A DNA stretch of 64,000 nt from Roseovarius albus (GTDB lineage Bacteria > Pseudomonadota > Alphaproteobacteria > Rhodobacterales > Rhodobacteraceae): assembly GCF_900172335.1 (NCBI RefSeq), contig NZ_FWFX01000001.1, forward strand, positions 372,001 through 436,000, read 5' to 3'. The notes under the pieces are model-generated. The model did not search any database and was not told where the DNA came from. It worked only from the letters and a program-made list of their open reading frames with translations. Of this stretch, positions 23,663 to 33,779 are shown in pieces (position 1 is the first letter of the stretch; every line of letters starts with the position of its first letter). Made by a program: the position numbers and the translations under genes.

Positions 23663-25042
23663 TCAATAATTTGTAAGTTTATCCATTACACGCGCCCAAC
23701 TGCGAATGCCTTTGTGAAAGCTCTCGACATTGTATTTTTCGTTCGGGCTGTGAATCGCATCGTCATCCTGGGCGAACCCGATGAGCATGGAATCGAGCCC
23801 GAGAATATCTGTGAAGAAACGTGTGACCGGAATAGATCCACCCATGCCGGCAAAAACGGCTTCGCGGTTCCATTCATCTGACAGGGCTTGCCGGGCACGC
23901 TCGAACTCAGGGCGGTCGATATTCATGACCGATGCCGGTGAACCATCAAGATCACTGTCCCATGTGACGCGTGCATCTGGTGACAACCGATCTTCAACAT
24001 GTTTGCGTAGCGCCGCGCGGACGTTGTCCGGGTCCATGTCCCCGACCAGACGACAGGTCAGCTTACAATGCGCTTCGGCCGGGATGACGGTTTTTGAACC
24101 GATTCCTTGATACCCACCCCACAATCCGTTGATCTCGAGCGTCGGGCGCGCCCATTGTTGTACCAAGGCGGAATAACCCTCTTCTCCATGAGGTTGCGTA
24201 AAACCAACAGAGTTCAGGTATGTTTCCTCATCGAAGCCACAGTTTTCCCATTGGCGCAACAATTCGGCGGGGACTTCGTGCACCCCATCATAGAAGTTCT
24301 CAACTGCAACGCGCCCTTTTTCATCGTGAAACGTCGCGATGATTCGTGAAATTTCTTTCAGTGGGTTGAGGCCTGGGCCGCCATAATGGCCCGAATGCAG
24401 GTCAATCCGTGGGCCATGAATGGTGAACTCATCTTTCAACATGCCACGCAGTTGCGACGAGATCGACGGCACGCCGGGGGAGACCATCGAGGTGTCACAA
24501 ACCAACGCGATATCAGCTTTCAACTCGTCGGCATTTTCTTCGAGGAAAGGAATGAGGGACGGAGAGCCGGATTCTTCTTCACCCTCGAAGAAGAATGTAA
24601 TGCGGCAGGGCAGTGTGCCTGTGACCGACTTATAGGCGCGACAGGCTTCGACAAAGGTCATCAACTGGCCTTTATCATCTGATGACCCGCGTCCGCGAAT
24701 GACTGGGCCGTTCGGGGTCCCCTCGATCTGCGGATCAAACGGATCGCTGTTCCATAATTCCAGCGGATCTACTGGCTGCACGTCATAATGGCCATAAAAT
24801 AGAACGTGCGGGCCGCTATCGCCAAAGTGGCCCACGACCATCGGATGCCCCGGAGTTTCACGTTTGCTGGCTTCAACGCCAATACTGCGTAAATCGTTGA
24901 CCAGCCAATCCGCCGCCTGCTGACAGTGCTGGCTATAAGCTGGATCGGTTGAAATTGACGGAATGCGCAGCAATTCCTTGAGGCGATCAATCGCATTTGG
25001 GATTTCGTCGTCAATGTGGGATAATATAGCGTCGATGGACAT
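23663..25042 (-). CDS. M20-family dipeptidase / metallopeptidase
   Basis: A 459-residue cytosolic zinc peptidase. The dinuclear metal-site motifs are visible: His in YGHYDVQPV, bridging Asp in GRGSSDDKGQ, Glu-Glu in EGEEESGSP, Asp in VCDTSM and His near the C-terminus in DAIHSPNEKYNV. The length fits the CNDP-like branch of M20 that hydrolyses dipeptides. It is transcribed away from hemA, with about 216 bp between the starts and an FNR-type box in the gap. The specific dipeptide substrate is unknown. Confidence 0.9.
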   Translation of the reverse strand: MSIDAILSHIDDEIPNAIDRLKELLRIPSISTDPAYSQHCQQAADWLVNDLRSIGVEASKRETPGHPMVVGHFGDSGPHVLFYGHYDVQPVDPLELWNSDPFDPQIEGTPNGPVIRGRGSSDDKGQLMTFVEACRAYKSVTGTLPCRITFFFEGEEESGSPSLIPFLEENADELKADIALVCDTSMVSPGVPSISSQLRGMLKDEFTIHGPRIDLHSGHYGGPGLNPLKEISRIIATFHDEKGRVAVENFYDGVHEVPAELLRQWENCGFDEETYLNSVGFTQPHGEEGYSALVQQWARPTLEINGLWGGYQGIGSKTVIPAEAHCKLTCRLVGDMDPDNVRAALRKHVEDRLSPDARVTWDSDLDGSPASVMNIDRPEFERARQALSDEWNREAVFAGMGGSIPVTRFFTDILGLDSMLIGFAQDDDAIHSPNEKYNVESFHKGIRSWARVMDKLTNY

Positions 25043-25107
25043 ATTCAGCTCCGGCTCGATGGTAATTTGACGGCGAAGGTATCAGGCCGCACTTTGCTGT
25101 CCAGAGC

Positions 25108-25121
25108 TTGATTAAGATCAA
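25108..25121. promoter_or_regulatory. Perfect FNR/FnrL box
   Basis: TTGAT-TAAG-ATCAA is a perfect match to the FNR consensus TTGAT-N4-ATCAA. It sits 137 bp upstream of hemA and 66 bp upstream of the M20 peptidase start. FnrL control of hemA is known in Rhodobacter, so oxygen-dependent tuning of ALA synthesis is the likely role. Confidence 0.75.
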
Positions 25122-25258
25122 AGCGGGACCAGCGGCATTTTGTACTCTTTTGTGAAAGAGTTGCACGGCTTAAAGACTGGAAAAACTGTCCGACTCTGTC
25201 TACAAGTTTAATACAGCTAAGCCTGAGAGCGGCGCGCAACACGATTAGGGGATGCCCT

Positions 25259-26482
25259 TTGGACTATACAGCAAAGCTAGATGAGGCGATTGCCCGATTG
25301 CATGACGAAGGCCGGTACCGGACCTTTATCGATATTGAGCGCAAAAAGGGCCAGTTTCCGCACGCCGTATGGCAACACCCTGATGGGGAAGAGCGCGAGA
25401 TCACTGTTTGGTGCGGCAACGACTATCTGGGAATGGGCCAACATCCCGTCGTTTTGAGCGCGATGCATGAGGCGTTGGATGCCACTGGAGCGGGCTCAGG
25501 TGGCACGCGTAACATTTCCGGCACAACAGTTTACCACAAACAGCTTGAGGCAGAGCTTTCCGATTTGCATGGGAAAGAAGCTGCGCTTTTGTTCACAAGC
25601 GCCTATATCGCCAACGACGCGACTCTGAGCACTTTGCCAAAGCTGTTTCCTGGCCTGATCATCTATAGCGATGAATTGAATCATGCCTCGATGATCGAAG
25701 GTGTACGCCGTAATGGCGGTGCCAAGCGGATCTTCCGGCATAATGATCTGGACCATTTGCGCGAGCTGATTGAAGCGGATGATTCTGATGCCCCCAAGCT
25801 AATCGCCTTTGAATCGATCTATTCGATGGATGGCGACTTTGCCCCGATTGAGGCGATCTGTGATTTGGCGGACGAGTTTGGCGCGCTGACTTATATTGAT
25901 GAAGTTCATGCTGTAGGCATGTACGGCCCTCGAGGCGGTGGTGTCGCAGAACGTGATCGCTTGATGCACCGTCTTGATATCATCAATGGCACTTTGGCGA
26001 AGGCGTATGGTGTGATGGGGGGCTATATCGCCGCGAGCGCCAAAATGTGTGATGCCATCCGCTCTTACGCGCCGGGCTTTATCTTTACGACGTCCTTGCC
26101 GCCTGCTGTTGCGGCGGGTGCTGCTGCTAGCGTTGCGCACCTAAAGCGTGATCACGACTTGCGTGAGCAACATCAAACTCAGGCGAAAATTCTGAAACTG
26201 CGCTTGAAGGGGCTTGGTTTGCCTCTGATTGACCACGGTTCGCATATCGTTCCAGTGATGGTTGGCAACCCCGTGCACACCAAGATTCTGAGTGACATGT
26301 TGCTGGAGCGCTACGGCATCTATGCTCAGCCAATCAATTTCCCGACCGTTCCCCGTGGAACAGAACGCCTGCGTTTCACCCCGTCGCCCGTGCATGGACC
26401 GGATGAGGTGAACCGTTTGGTGCAGGCGATGGACGAATTATGGAGCCATTGCGCGCTGAATCGCGCCGAAATGACAGGTTAA
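25259..26482 (+). CDS. hemA: 5-aminolevulinate synthase
   Basis: A 407-residue PLP enzyme that condenses glycine with succinyl-CoA to 5-aminolevulinate, the first step of the C4 route to heme and bacteriochlorophyll precursors. The start is TTG at 25259 with AGGGGA upstream, giving [20 protein letters not shown], the usual family start. Hallmarks are the glycine-rich [54 protein letters not shown] and the PLP lysine Lys248 in NGTLAKAYG. Regulation through the upstream FNR box is likely. Confidence 0.97.
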   Translation: MDYTAKLDEAIARLHDEGRYRTFIDIERKKGQFPHAVWQHPDGEEREITVWCGNDYLGMGQHPVVLSAMHEALDATGAGSGGTRNISGTTVYHKQLEAELSDLHGKEAALLFTSAYIANDATLSTLPKLFPGLIIYSDELNHASMIEGVRRNGGAKRIFRHNDLDHLRELIEADDSDAPKLIAFESIYSMDGDFAPIEAICDLADEFGALTYIDEVHAVGMYGPRGGGVAERDRLMHRLDIINGTLAKAYGVMGGYIAASAKMCDAIRSYAPGFIFTTSLPPAVAAGAAASVAHLKRDHDLREQHQTQAKILKLRLKGLGLPLIDHGSHIVPVMVGNPVHTKILSDMLLERYGIYAQPINFPTVPRGTERLRFTPSPVHGPDEVNRLVQAMDELWSHCALNRAEMTG

Positions 26483-26594
26483 TGCCATCAAAAGTGCATA
26501 TTAGCTTGAAATATGTTAGTCTGATCTAAAGAAAACGGGTGGCGGTCGAATCGGGACTTTGGATCGCTGCTTAGTAAAAAAAGGGGCAGGCTGC

Positions 26595-27830
26595 ATGATC
26601 GGGCGTCGATCTACGCGCAATGACGATGTTCAAAACGTTGAACCAAAGGGGTTTGACGATTTTCAACTGCGGCTTGGCGACATGATGCGCGGTGAACGCG
26701 CAACCATGGGCAAGTCGCTCTTGGATGTTGAACGTGAATTGCGAATCAAAGCGGCCTATATTTCTGCCATCGAAGACTCTAATCCTGATGCCTTTGATAC
26801 GCCTGGCTTTATTCCGGGCTATGTCCGGTCTTATGCGCGCTATCTCGGGATGGATCCCGACCAATCGTTCAAAGACTTTTGCGAGGAAAGTGGGTTTTCG
26901 ATTGCGCATGGAATGTCGGCTGAGGCCTCGACAATTCGGAAATCGACGGGTGTTCTGGCCAAGTCTGCCCGGGTTGATGACCCGCTGTTCGGGCAAGCAC
27001 CTGCGTATATGCAAGGCAATGACGGGTTCTTTTCCCGCATTGAACCCGGCGCCATCGGGTCCATCCTGGTCCTTGCGGCACTGATCGGCGGGATCGGCTA
27101 TGGCGGGTGGGCGGTGCTCAACGAAGTGCAGCGCGTCCAGTTCGCACCGGTTGAAAACGCACCGGACGTTTTGGCCGACCTCGATCCTCTTGCAGGCAAT
27201 GGGCAGGTTTTCGAAGAAGATCCTCAACTCGCTGAAAATGGTGCGATATTTAGAGCTCCGAATGCGGATAAATTGGATCGTCTCTACCGCCCTGAGGCGC
27301 TGGATGTTCCAGTTTTGGTGGCACGTGATGCGCCTATTTCCACCCTTGACCCCAGACAGGTCGGGACGTTGCGCCCCGAGTTGCCAAAGGCAGACACCGC
27401 GTCGGTTGCTAAAAATGTAACAGCAAACCCGCATGAAGCGCCTGCCATTCCAAGCCCGCAAGTTGTGGGAAAACCGCTGCCCGGCTTGCAAATGGTTGCC
27501 GTGAGGCCCTCATGGGTTCGGGTTCGGGCCGCCGATGGCAGTATTGTCTATGAAACTGTTATGAAGGCGGGTGAATCTTACGTTGTGCCCGCAACGGAAG
27601 AAGCGCAGATTGCCCGCATCGGTGAGTCTGGTGCGGTCTATTTTCAGGTAGATGGCAAACTCTATGGTCCTGCAGGGAATAGTGGTTCGGTGACGTCGAA
27701 TCTTAAGCTGGACGCGGATTCCATCACAGGGGCATACCAATACGCTGCTCCCGAACAAGATGACGATCTGTTCAAATATGTGGCGGAGTTGAACACTGCA
27801 CCTGCTGTAGAAGAGACACCCGAAGAATAA
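26595..27830 (+). CDS. rodZ: RodZ-like HTH membrane protein (DUF4115)
   Basis: A 411-residue protein from the ATG at 26595, preceded by GGGGCAGG. The N-terminal HTH_25 domain is at about 16-85 (FQLRLGDMMRGERATMGKSL, DVERELRIKAAYISAIEDS), followed by a linker, one membrane helix at about 155-173 (SILVLAALIGGIGYGGWAV), a Pro/Asp-rich spacer and a periplasmic DUF4115 domain (SWVRVRAADGSIVYETVMKA). This is the RodZ layout; RodZ links MreB to the envelope. Placement next to ispG matches the rodZ-ispG order of many proteobacteria. The function is inferred from that. Confidence 0.8.
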   Translation: MIGRRSTRNDDVQNVEPKGFDDFQLRLGDMMRGERATMGKSLLDVERELRIKAAYISAIEDSNPDAFDTPGFIPGYVRSYARYLGMDPDQSFKDFCEESGFSIAHGMSAEASTIRKSTGVLAKSARVDDPLFGQAPAYMQGNDGFFSRIEPGAIGSILVLAALIGGIGYGGWAVLNEVQRVQFAPVENAPDVLADLDPLAGNGQVFEEDPQLAENGAIFRAPNADKLDRLYRPEALDVPVLVARDAPISTLDPRQVGTLRPELPKADTASVAKNVTANPHEAPAIPSPQVVGKPLPGLQMVAVRPSWVRVRAADGSIVYETVMKAGESYVVPATEEAQIARIGESGAVYFQVDGKLYGPAGNSGSVTSNLKLDADSITGAYQYAAPEQDDDLFKYVAELNTAPAVEETPEE

Positions 27831-27908
27831 CTCTGAATTGCTGATTGCCTGCGACGGATAGTACGCCTATCTAAAGCGTAACCGTCTACAATCGGTCTGG
27901 GTCCAGTC

Positions 27909-29039
27909 ATGTCGCTTAATCATATCCGTCCTTGGCGTAACATCTATCGCCGCGAAAGCCGCCAAATTCATGTTGGTAATGTTCCGGTGGGCGGCGGGGC
28001 ACCAATCAGCGTGCAAACAATGACCAACACGGACACACGGGATGTGGCGGCGACAGTTGCGCAAGTTCAGGCGGCAGCAGAAGCTGGCGCGGACATAGTG
28101 AGGGTCTCCACTCCTGATGAGGACAGCGCCAAGGCGTTGAAAGAGATCGTGGCAGAAAGCCCGGTTCCCATCGTTGCCGACATCCACTTTCACTACAAAC
28201 GCGGGATCGAAGCTGCCGAAGCGGGGGCGGCTTGCTTACGGATCAATCCGGGCAACATCGGCAACGCAGATCGGGTTAAAGAAGTGATTTCCGCAGCCCG
28301 AGATCATGGCTGCTCGATTCGGATTGGTGTAAATGCGGGATCTTTGGAAAAGCATCTGTTGGATAAATACGGTGAGCCGTGCCCCGATGCGATGGTTGAA
28401 TCTGGGCTCGATCATATCAGAATCTTGCAAGATCATGATTTCCATGAATTCAAGATCAGCGTGAAGGCCAGCGACGTCTTTATGGCCGCCGCTGCCTATC
28501 AACAATTGGCTGAAGCCACGGATGCTCCGATTCACCTTGGCATCACCGAGGCAGGTGGCCTCACCAGCGGAACGATCAAATCGGCAATAGGGATGGGAAA
28601 CCTACTGTGGATGGGCATTGGCGATACCATACGCGTGTCACTGTCGGCGGACCCGGTTGAAGAGGTCAAGGTTGGTTATGAAATCCTCAAATCGCTTGGC
28701 CTACGTCACCGCGGCGTGAACATTATCTCTTGCCCCAGTTGTGCGCGGCAGGGCTTTGATGTGATCAAGACAGTGGAAACGTTAGAAAAACGTCTGGAAC
28801 ACATCAAAACACCGATGAGCCTGAGTATTATCGGCTGCGTCGTGAATGGCCCAGGCGAGGCGTTGATGACGGATGTTGGATTTACCGGCGGCGGTGCTGG
28901 CAACGGTATGGTCTATCTGGCGGGCAAAGCCAGCCACAAGATGAGCAACGACCAGATGGTCGAACACATTGTGGAAGAGGTGGAAAAACGCGCCGCTGAA
29001 ATCGACAAAGAAGAAGCCGCGCGCCCCGCAGCGGAGTAA
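27909..29039 (+). CDS. ispG: 4-hydroxy-3-methylbut-2-enyl diphosphate synthase
   Basis: A 376-residue enzyme of the MEP isoprenoid pathway that converts MEcPP to HMBPP. The [4Fe-4S] ligands appear as Cys275 and Cys278 ([11 protein letters not shown]) and Cys310 ([11 protein letters not shown]), followed by the conserved Glu in GPGEA. The N-terminal TIM-barrel starts [20 protein letters not shown]. Length is typical. It lies 78 bp downstream of the RodZ-like gene. There is no second isoprenoid gene in the window. Confidence 0.96.
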   Translation: MSLNHIRPWRNIYRRESRQIHVGNVPVGGGAPISVQTMTNTDTRDVAATVAQVQAAAEAGADIVRVSTPDEDSAKALKEIVAESPVPIVADIHFHYKRGIEAAEAGAACLRINPGNIGNADRVKEVISAARDHGCSIRIGVNAGSLEKHLLDKYGEPCPDAMVESGLDHIRILQDHDFHEFKISVKASDVFMAAAAYQQLAEATDAPIHLGITEAGGLTSGTIKSAIGMGNLLWMGIGDTIRVSLSADPVEEVKVGYEILKSLGLRHRGVNIISCPSCARQGFDVIKTVETLEKRLEHIKTPMSLSIIGCVVNGPGEALMTDVGFTGGGAGNGMVYLAGKASHKMSNDQMVEHIVEEVEKRAAEIDKEEAARPAAE

Positions 29040-29057
29040 CTACGAGGCGCTTGTGTT

Positions 29058-29810
29058 TTATTGTGTTCTGATTTGCGTCGCGATTTGTTGCATCGCATCT
29101 ACGGGCAGATATCCACGCATCATCTGATCTTCCATCACGAAAGATGGTGTGCCAGAGATTTGGAGCTTTTGTGCCAGTTGATGGTTCTCAGCGATCACTT
29201 GATCCACCTCCGGGCTGTTCATATGCGCGATGATGGCGTTGGTATCTAGATCCAGTGCTTCACCCAGTCGGCCAAGTGAAGACTCGCTAATATCACCTTT
29301 GAATGCGATTAATGCGTCATGGATGGCCTTATAACTGTCTTCGCCTGCCACCTGCTGTGTCGCAATGGCGAAGCGTGATGCCAGAACAGAGGCCTCTCCC
29401 AATATCGGGAACTCTTTGATCACCAGCTTAATATTGCCGTCTGAGGCCAGCAGGCCCTCGACTTCTGGCGCGGCACGTTTGCAGTATCCACAGCGATAAT
29501 CCATGAATTCCACAAGTGTAATATCACCTTCGGGGTTGCCGCCGACCCAAGAGTGGCCATCATTGAACAGCGCTTCACGGTTTTGCTCGACCAGTTCCAC
29601 ATCGCTTTGCTGCTGCGCCGCTGCTTCGCGTTGTTCAAGAACCGAAACGGCCTCCATGATCACCTCAGGGTTTTCCAAAAGGTAGGCCCGGATTTCAGCA
29701 CGGAAAGCCTCGCGCTCATCGACTGACATGCTGTCTAGATCTATTGCCTGCGCAGGAAGGGCAAGGCAGGCTGTGGCAAGCGTCAACGCACTCAATGTTG
29801 ATTTCAGCAT
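29058..29810 (-). CDS. DsbA-family thiol:disulfide oxidoreductase (Com1/ScsC-like)
   Basis: A 250-residue periplasmic protein with a signal peptide (MLKSTLSALTLATACLALPAQA). The thioredoxin active site CGYC is at Cys107 and Cys110 (EFMDYRCGYCKRAAPE), and SGTPSF supplies the cis-proline. An N-terminal helical region (about 30-80) precedes the catalytic domain. It likely makes or shuffles disulfides in exported proteins. Its start overlaps the M48 protease stop (TAATG), so the pair is translationally coupled. GGAGAAAG is upstream of the ATG. Confidence 0.87.
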   Translation of the reverse strand: MLKSTLSALTLATACLALPAQAIDLDSMSVDEREAFRAEIRAYLLENPEVIMEAVSVLEQREAAAQQQSDVELVEQNREALFNDGHSWVGGNPEGDITLVEFMDYRCGYCKRAAPEVEGLLASDGNIKLVIKEFPILGEASVLASRFAIATQQVAGEDSYKAIHDALIAFKGDISESSLGRLGEALDLDTNAIIAHMNSPEVDQVIAENHQLAQKLQISGTPSFVMEDQMMRGYLPVDAMQQIATQIRTQ

Positions 29811-31147
29811 TATTTTTTCTTTCTCCGTTTTTTCGAGGCAGCCTCTGATGCGGCCAAAACATCCTGAGCACGCCGCCAACCGGTGGATCCGCGTGGCAAC
29901 AAGTCTGAGGCGCGTTTGGCATGAACACCGGCATCCCGCAAGCGACCAGATAGCGCGTAACGTTCCGCAGTCACTAGTGACGCCATGCCATTGTTGCCTT
30001 GTGAGGCGTAGGCCGAGGCCAGATTGCGCATGACACGAATATCGCGAGCATCTAACGCACGGGATTTTTCCAGATACTGCGTGGCTTGCTTGACTTTTCC
30101 TAAGGCCATCAGCGAACGACCGTAAGAGCCTAGGATTAAAGCATTATTAGTTGCGAGCTTGGCCGCTGTTCCATAAGCCGAGGATGCCGCAGAAAACTGA
30201 CGGCTTTCCATCAAAATCTGTCCTTTAAGCTCATAATAATACGGATCTTTAGGCCGAATCTGAATGGCCTTGTCAATGGCGTTTAAGGCTTTTTTGGTGT
30301 TTGACCTTTGATGATGGGCCGCCGCTTGCCGCATGTACTTCACGTCTTCAAATCCAGACTCTCCGGCGCGGGTCAAGGTCCATTTGGGGGATCGTTTGAA
30401 GGCTGAGAGCTTTCCTTTGGCACGCGCAAACCAGTAGTCTGAAGTGGGCTGCGGTTTGGCCTTTCCAGCATAGGCAGATGCCAGTTGGTTCACTGTGCGA
30501 AAGCGATCTGCCGAAAGCGGGTGGGTGCTGGCATATGGATCGCGACGCCCGACCGACAATGCCTCTTGTCCGCGAAATATATCAATGACTTGGACCGCGC
30601 CCTGTGTGTCAATGCCTGCGGCTGCCATGTATCGCAGGCCGCTTTGGTCTGCAGCATTTTCTTCGGCGCGTGTATGGGAAAAAAATGAGCGCAGAGCGGA
30701 GCCTTGAACCCCCGCTGCTGCCCCCGCAGCCAGTGCACCGTTCCCAGCTGCTGCACCCCCGATCGCGGCCAGAACTGTACCGATGCCAGCAGCCGTGCGT
30801 GCATTTCGGAGGTTGATTGGACGGCGCATCAAGTGGCCATTGGCGATGTGCCCGGCTTCATGCGCAATGACCGATTGCAACATGGCGGGCGACTTCATTT
30901 TGAGAATGAGCCCAGAGTTCAAAAAGATATGGTTTTGGTCGACGACAAAAGCGTTGAGTGATCGATCATCCACCACTAATAGGTTGATGCGGGAAGGGCT
31001 AAGCCCCGCTGCCTTGAGAATAGGTGCGGCCAGTTGTTTGAGGGCATACTCTATGTCGGGGTCCCGCAACAGGGATATCGCGCGTGCAGGGGTGGCCAAG
31101 GTGAATGCCAAAACCAGACTCACAATCAAAAGACGCAGAACATGCAT
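29810..31147 (-). CDS. M48 metalloprotease with C-terminal TPRs (BepA-like)
   Basis: A 445-residue exported zinc protease. The ATG at 31147 begins a signal peptide (MHVLRLLIVSLVLAFTLATPARA). The zinc motif HEAGH is at 96-100, in the stretch VIAHEAGHIANGHL, and Glu of ENAADQSGLRYM is the likely third ligand. TPR-like helices fill the C-terminal half, and the protein ends in a basic tail (KKRRKKK). This is the layout of BepA (YfgC), which helps assemble or clear LptD and other outer-membrane proteins. The stop is coupled to the DsbA-like gene; LptD needs disulfides, which makes the pairing sensible. That link is inference. Confidence 0.87.
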   Translation of the reverse strand: MHVLRLLIVSLVLAFTLATPARAISLLRDPDIEYALKQLAAPILKAAGLSPSRINLLVVDDRSLNAFVVDQNHIFLNSGLILKMKSPAMLQSVIAHEAGHIANGHLMRRPINLRNARTAAGIGTVLAAIGGAAAGNGALAAGAAAGVQGSALRSFFSHTRAEENAADQSGLRYMAAAGIDTQGAVQVIDIFRGQEALSVGRRDPYASTHPLSADRFRTVNQLASAYAGKAKPQPTSDYWFARAKGKLSAFKRSPKWTLTRAGESGFEDVKYMRQAAAHHQRSNTKKALNAIDKAIQIRPKDPYYYELKGQILMESRQFSAASSAYGTAAKLATNNALILGSYGRSLMALGKVKQATQYLEKSRALDARDIRVMRNLASAYASQGNNGMASLVTAERYALSGRLRDAGVHAKRASDLLPRGSTGWRRAQDVLAASEAASKKRRKKK

Positions 31148-31206
31148 TGACGGCACGGCCCTTTCCCTGTGAGTTGGCCTGATCGTGGGCAGTGTGGGAA
31201 AAAAAC

Positions 31207-32358
31207 ATGCGAAACTCAAGCCGATCTCAGGTTGATCCCTTTATCGTGATGGATGTGATGGAGGCGGCGCGTCGTGCCGAAGCGAAGGGGCGCAGCATCA
31301 TCCACATGGAGGTGGGACAACCGGGTACGCCAGCTCCCGCAGGTGCGCGGGGTGCATTGGCGCAGGCGATGAATCATGATGCGATGGGATACACGGTGGC
31401 CTTGGGGCTTCCAGCGCTCCGTGCGCGGATCGCAGATCTCTATAAAGACTGGTACGGGCTCGCCTTGGACCCTGAACGTGTTGTGGTTACTTCAGGTTCG
31501 TCAGCTGCGTTTATCTTGGCCTTCACGGCGCTGTTCGACGCGGGTGATCGGGTGGGGATCGGACGCCCGGGATATCCAAGCTATCGGCAAATTCTGAAAG
31601 CGCTGAATTTGGTGCCCGTCGAGGTGGAGACAGCAGCGGAAAATCGCCTGCAGCCCACGCCCGCAGACTTCTTAGGGCAAAATCTAGCTGGTGTCTTGGT
31701 TGCATCACCTGCGAATCCCTCTGGGACAATGCTTTGCCGGACGGAATTGGAAGGGCTGATCACCGCAGCGCATGACCAGAACATAGCCTTTATCAGTGAC
31801 GAAATTTATCATGGCATCGAATATGAGGCCAAAGCCGTGACCGCGCTTGAAATCAGTGACCAGACCTATGTGATCAATTCGTTTTCGAAATACTTTTCAA
31901 TGACTGGTTGGCGCATTGGCTGGATGGTCGTGCCCGAAGATCATGTGCGTGTCATCGAGCGTTTGGCGCAGAATATGTTCATCTGCCCCCCACATGCCAG
32001 CCAGATTGCGGCGCTGGCGGCCATGGATTGCGACGTGGAGCTGGAAGCCAATATGGCCGTTTACCGCGAAAATCGTCAATTGATGCTGGAAGGGCTGCCA
32101 AAAGCAGGTTTTGACCGGATCGCACCGCCGGATGGGGCGTTCTATGTCTATGCGGATGTCAGTCATCTAACCAATGACAGTCGCGCCTTTGCTGCCGAAA
32201 TTCTGGATCGGGCGGGGGTTGCTGTCACGCCGGGATTGGATTTCGACCCCGAACGTGGCCATGGCACGCTCAGGTTTTCCTACGCGCGATCCACAGCGGA
32301 TATCGCTGAAGGTCTGCGCCGATTGAAAACCTTCATGGACAAACGCAGCGAAGCATAA
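31207..32358 (+). CDS. Class I/II PLP aminotransferase
   Basis: A 383-residue fold-type I aminotransferase. The PLP lysine is in NSFSKYFSMTGWRIGWM (Lys within SFSKYF), with the conserved Arg, FISDEIYHGIEY (Asp/Tyr), SPANPSGTML and a C-terminal substrate-binding Arg region (GTLRFSYA). The ATG at 31207 is chosen; an in-frame GTG lies 5 codons earlier. It is divergent from the M48 protease. Substrates are likely aromatic, branched or aspartate-type amino acids; the sequence does not decide. Confidence 0.9.
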   Translation: MRNSSRSQVDPFIVMDVMEAARRAEAKGRSIIHMEVGQPGTPAPAGARGALAQAMNHDAMGYTVALGLPALRARIADLYKDWYGLALDPERVVVTSGSSAAFILAFTALFDAGDRVGIGRPGYPSYRQILKALNLVPVEVETAAENRLQPTPADFLGQNLAGVLVASPANPSGTMLCRTELEGLITAAHDQNIAFISDEIYHGIEYEAKAVTALEISDQTYVINSFSKYFSMTGWRIGWMVVPEDHVRVIERLAQNMFICPPHASQIAALAAMDCDVELEANMAVYRENRQLMLEGLPKAGFDRIAPPDGAFYVYADVSHLTNDSRAFAAEILDRAGVAVTPGLDFDPERGHGTLRFSYARSTADIAEGLRRLKTFMDKRSEA

Positions 32359-32454
32359 AATTCGGTTGCCGAGAGACGCAGCCTTAGCAGTGTTCATTGA
32401 GCCGTGCATGATGTAGTTTGCGCCCAAGACCGAAAAGAACGGCGGAAGAGCAGA

Positions 32455-33672
32455 ATGATCAGGATAATTCTGGCATGTATATTGTGGTGCAGCGCCTTTG
32501 TTGCCAACGCGCAAGACTTCAGCGGCCTTGCCCGTCTGCAGGGTGAAAATAATGCATTTACAGATAAGCGCGGTGGGGTGCAGTTGGATCTGACGTTGAC
32601 GCAGGGCGTGCCGTGGCGCGTGTTTACGTTGGACAATCCGCCGCGCTTGGTCGTTGATTTCCGCGAGATCGATTGGCAGGGGGTTGAACCTGAGGCGCTT
32701 GATCAAAGTGATCGAGTGACATCCGTGCGCGTCGGTGGCTTCAAACCCGGGTGGTCACGTATGATCGCCAACCTAGCTGGGCCGTATGGTCTTGAAACGG
32801 CTTCCTTGTCGATTGATGATCTGGACCAGACGGCGCAGCTTGAAGTTATTCTGGCGGAAACCTCGGCTGAGGACTTCAGGGCAAACAGTGGATCGCCCAA
32901 AACCCCGGGGTGGGAACAAGAGAACGCGTCTAATGTGACCGCGACCAAACAAAAGCCACGCGACAATGATCCTATGCGGATTGTCATTGACCCTGGGCAT
33001 GGTGGCCTCGATCCCGGCGCGGAAAAGAACGGATCTTTTGAAAAAGATCTGATGCTGGCCTTTGCCAAAGACCTGAAAGAAGCACTGGTCCGCACTGGTG
33101 AGTTCGAAGTGTATCTAACACGCGATGACGACAGATTTGTATCGTTGGAGCGACGCGTTGCGATTGCCCATCAGGTGAACGCCGAGGTGTTTTTGTCAGT
33201 GCATGCGGATGCCTTGCGTGAAGGCCAAGCGCGCGGTGCGACGGTTTACACCTTGTCCAAAAGTGCCTCTGACAAGGCCAGCGCCGCCTTGGTCGAGCGT
33301 CATAATCGGGCTGATATGTTGGCAGGTGTGGACCTGACCGATGCAGATGACGTTGTCGCCGACGTGTTGATTGATCTGGCGCGGTTGGAAACGCAGCCAC
33401 GTACGCAGAGTCTTGCGGGTATTTTACACGCACAGCTGCGGAAAAAATCTTTGCCATTGCATCCCCGACCTGTTCGTCAAGCTGGGTTCTCGGTTCTGAA
33501 GTCCCCCGACATCCCGTCGATTTTGCTGGAGTTGGGTTTTTTGTCGAACCAGCGGGATTTTGAAAACATTTCAAACCCGGAATGGCGGGCGACGATGGTT
33601 GATGCGGTGCGCGATGCTTTGGTGCAGTGGCGTGCAGTCGATGCTGTTGCCGTAGATCTGTTGCGTCAGTGA
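32455..33672 (+). CDS. amiC: N-acetylmuramoyl-L-alanine amidase (AmiC type)
   Basis: A 405-residue secreted zinc amidase that splits the peptide from muramic acid during cell separation. The ATG at 32455 follows GGAAGAG and opens a signal peptide (MIRIILACILWCSAFVANAQ). An N-terminal AMIN domain (about 30-140) would target it to the septum. The Amidase_3 domain has the zinc ligands His in DPGHGGLDPGA, Glu in EKDL and His in SVHADA, and the catalytic Glu in ILLELGFLSN. It lies 108 bp upstream of a class A penicillin-binding protein and probably belongs with it in wall turnover. Confidence 0.92.
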   Translation: MIRIILACILWCSAFVANAQDFSGLARLQGENNAFTDKRGGVQLDLTLTQGVPWRVFTLDNPPRLVVDFREIDWQGVEPEALDQSDRVTSVRVGGFKPGWSRMIANLAGPYGLETASLSIDDLDQTAQLEVILAETSAEDFRANSGSPKTPGWEQENASNVTATKQKPRDNDPMRIVIDPGHGGLDPGAEKNGSFEKDLMLAFAKDLKEALVRTGEFEVYLTRDDDRFVSLERRVAIAHQVNAEVFLSVHADALREGQARGATVYTLSKSASDKASAALVERHNRADMLAGVDLTDADDVVADVLIDLARLETQPRTQSLAGILHAQLRKKSLPLHPRPVRQAGFSVLKSPDIPSILLELGFLSNQRDFENISNPEWRATMVDAVRDALVQWRAVDAVAVDLLRQ

Positions 33673-33779
33673 TCTACTGCGCTATCGCAAGTTCGTTTCG
33701 GGCAAAAAGTGGCCTGTGTATCTTTGACGTGGGACCAATTGGTGCCTATATCAGAAGCTTAATGTAACTGGGGTTTACT

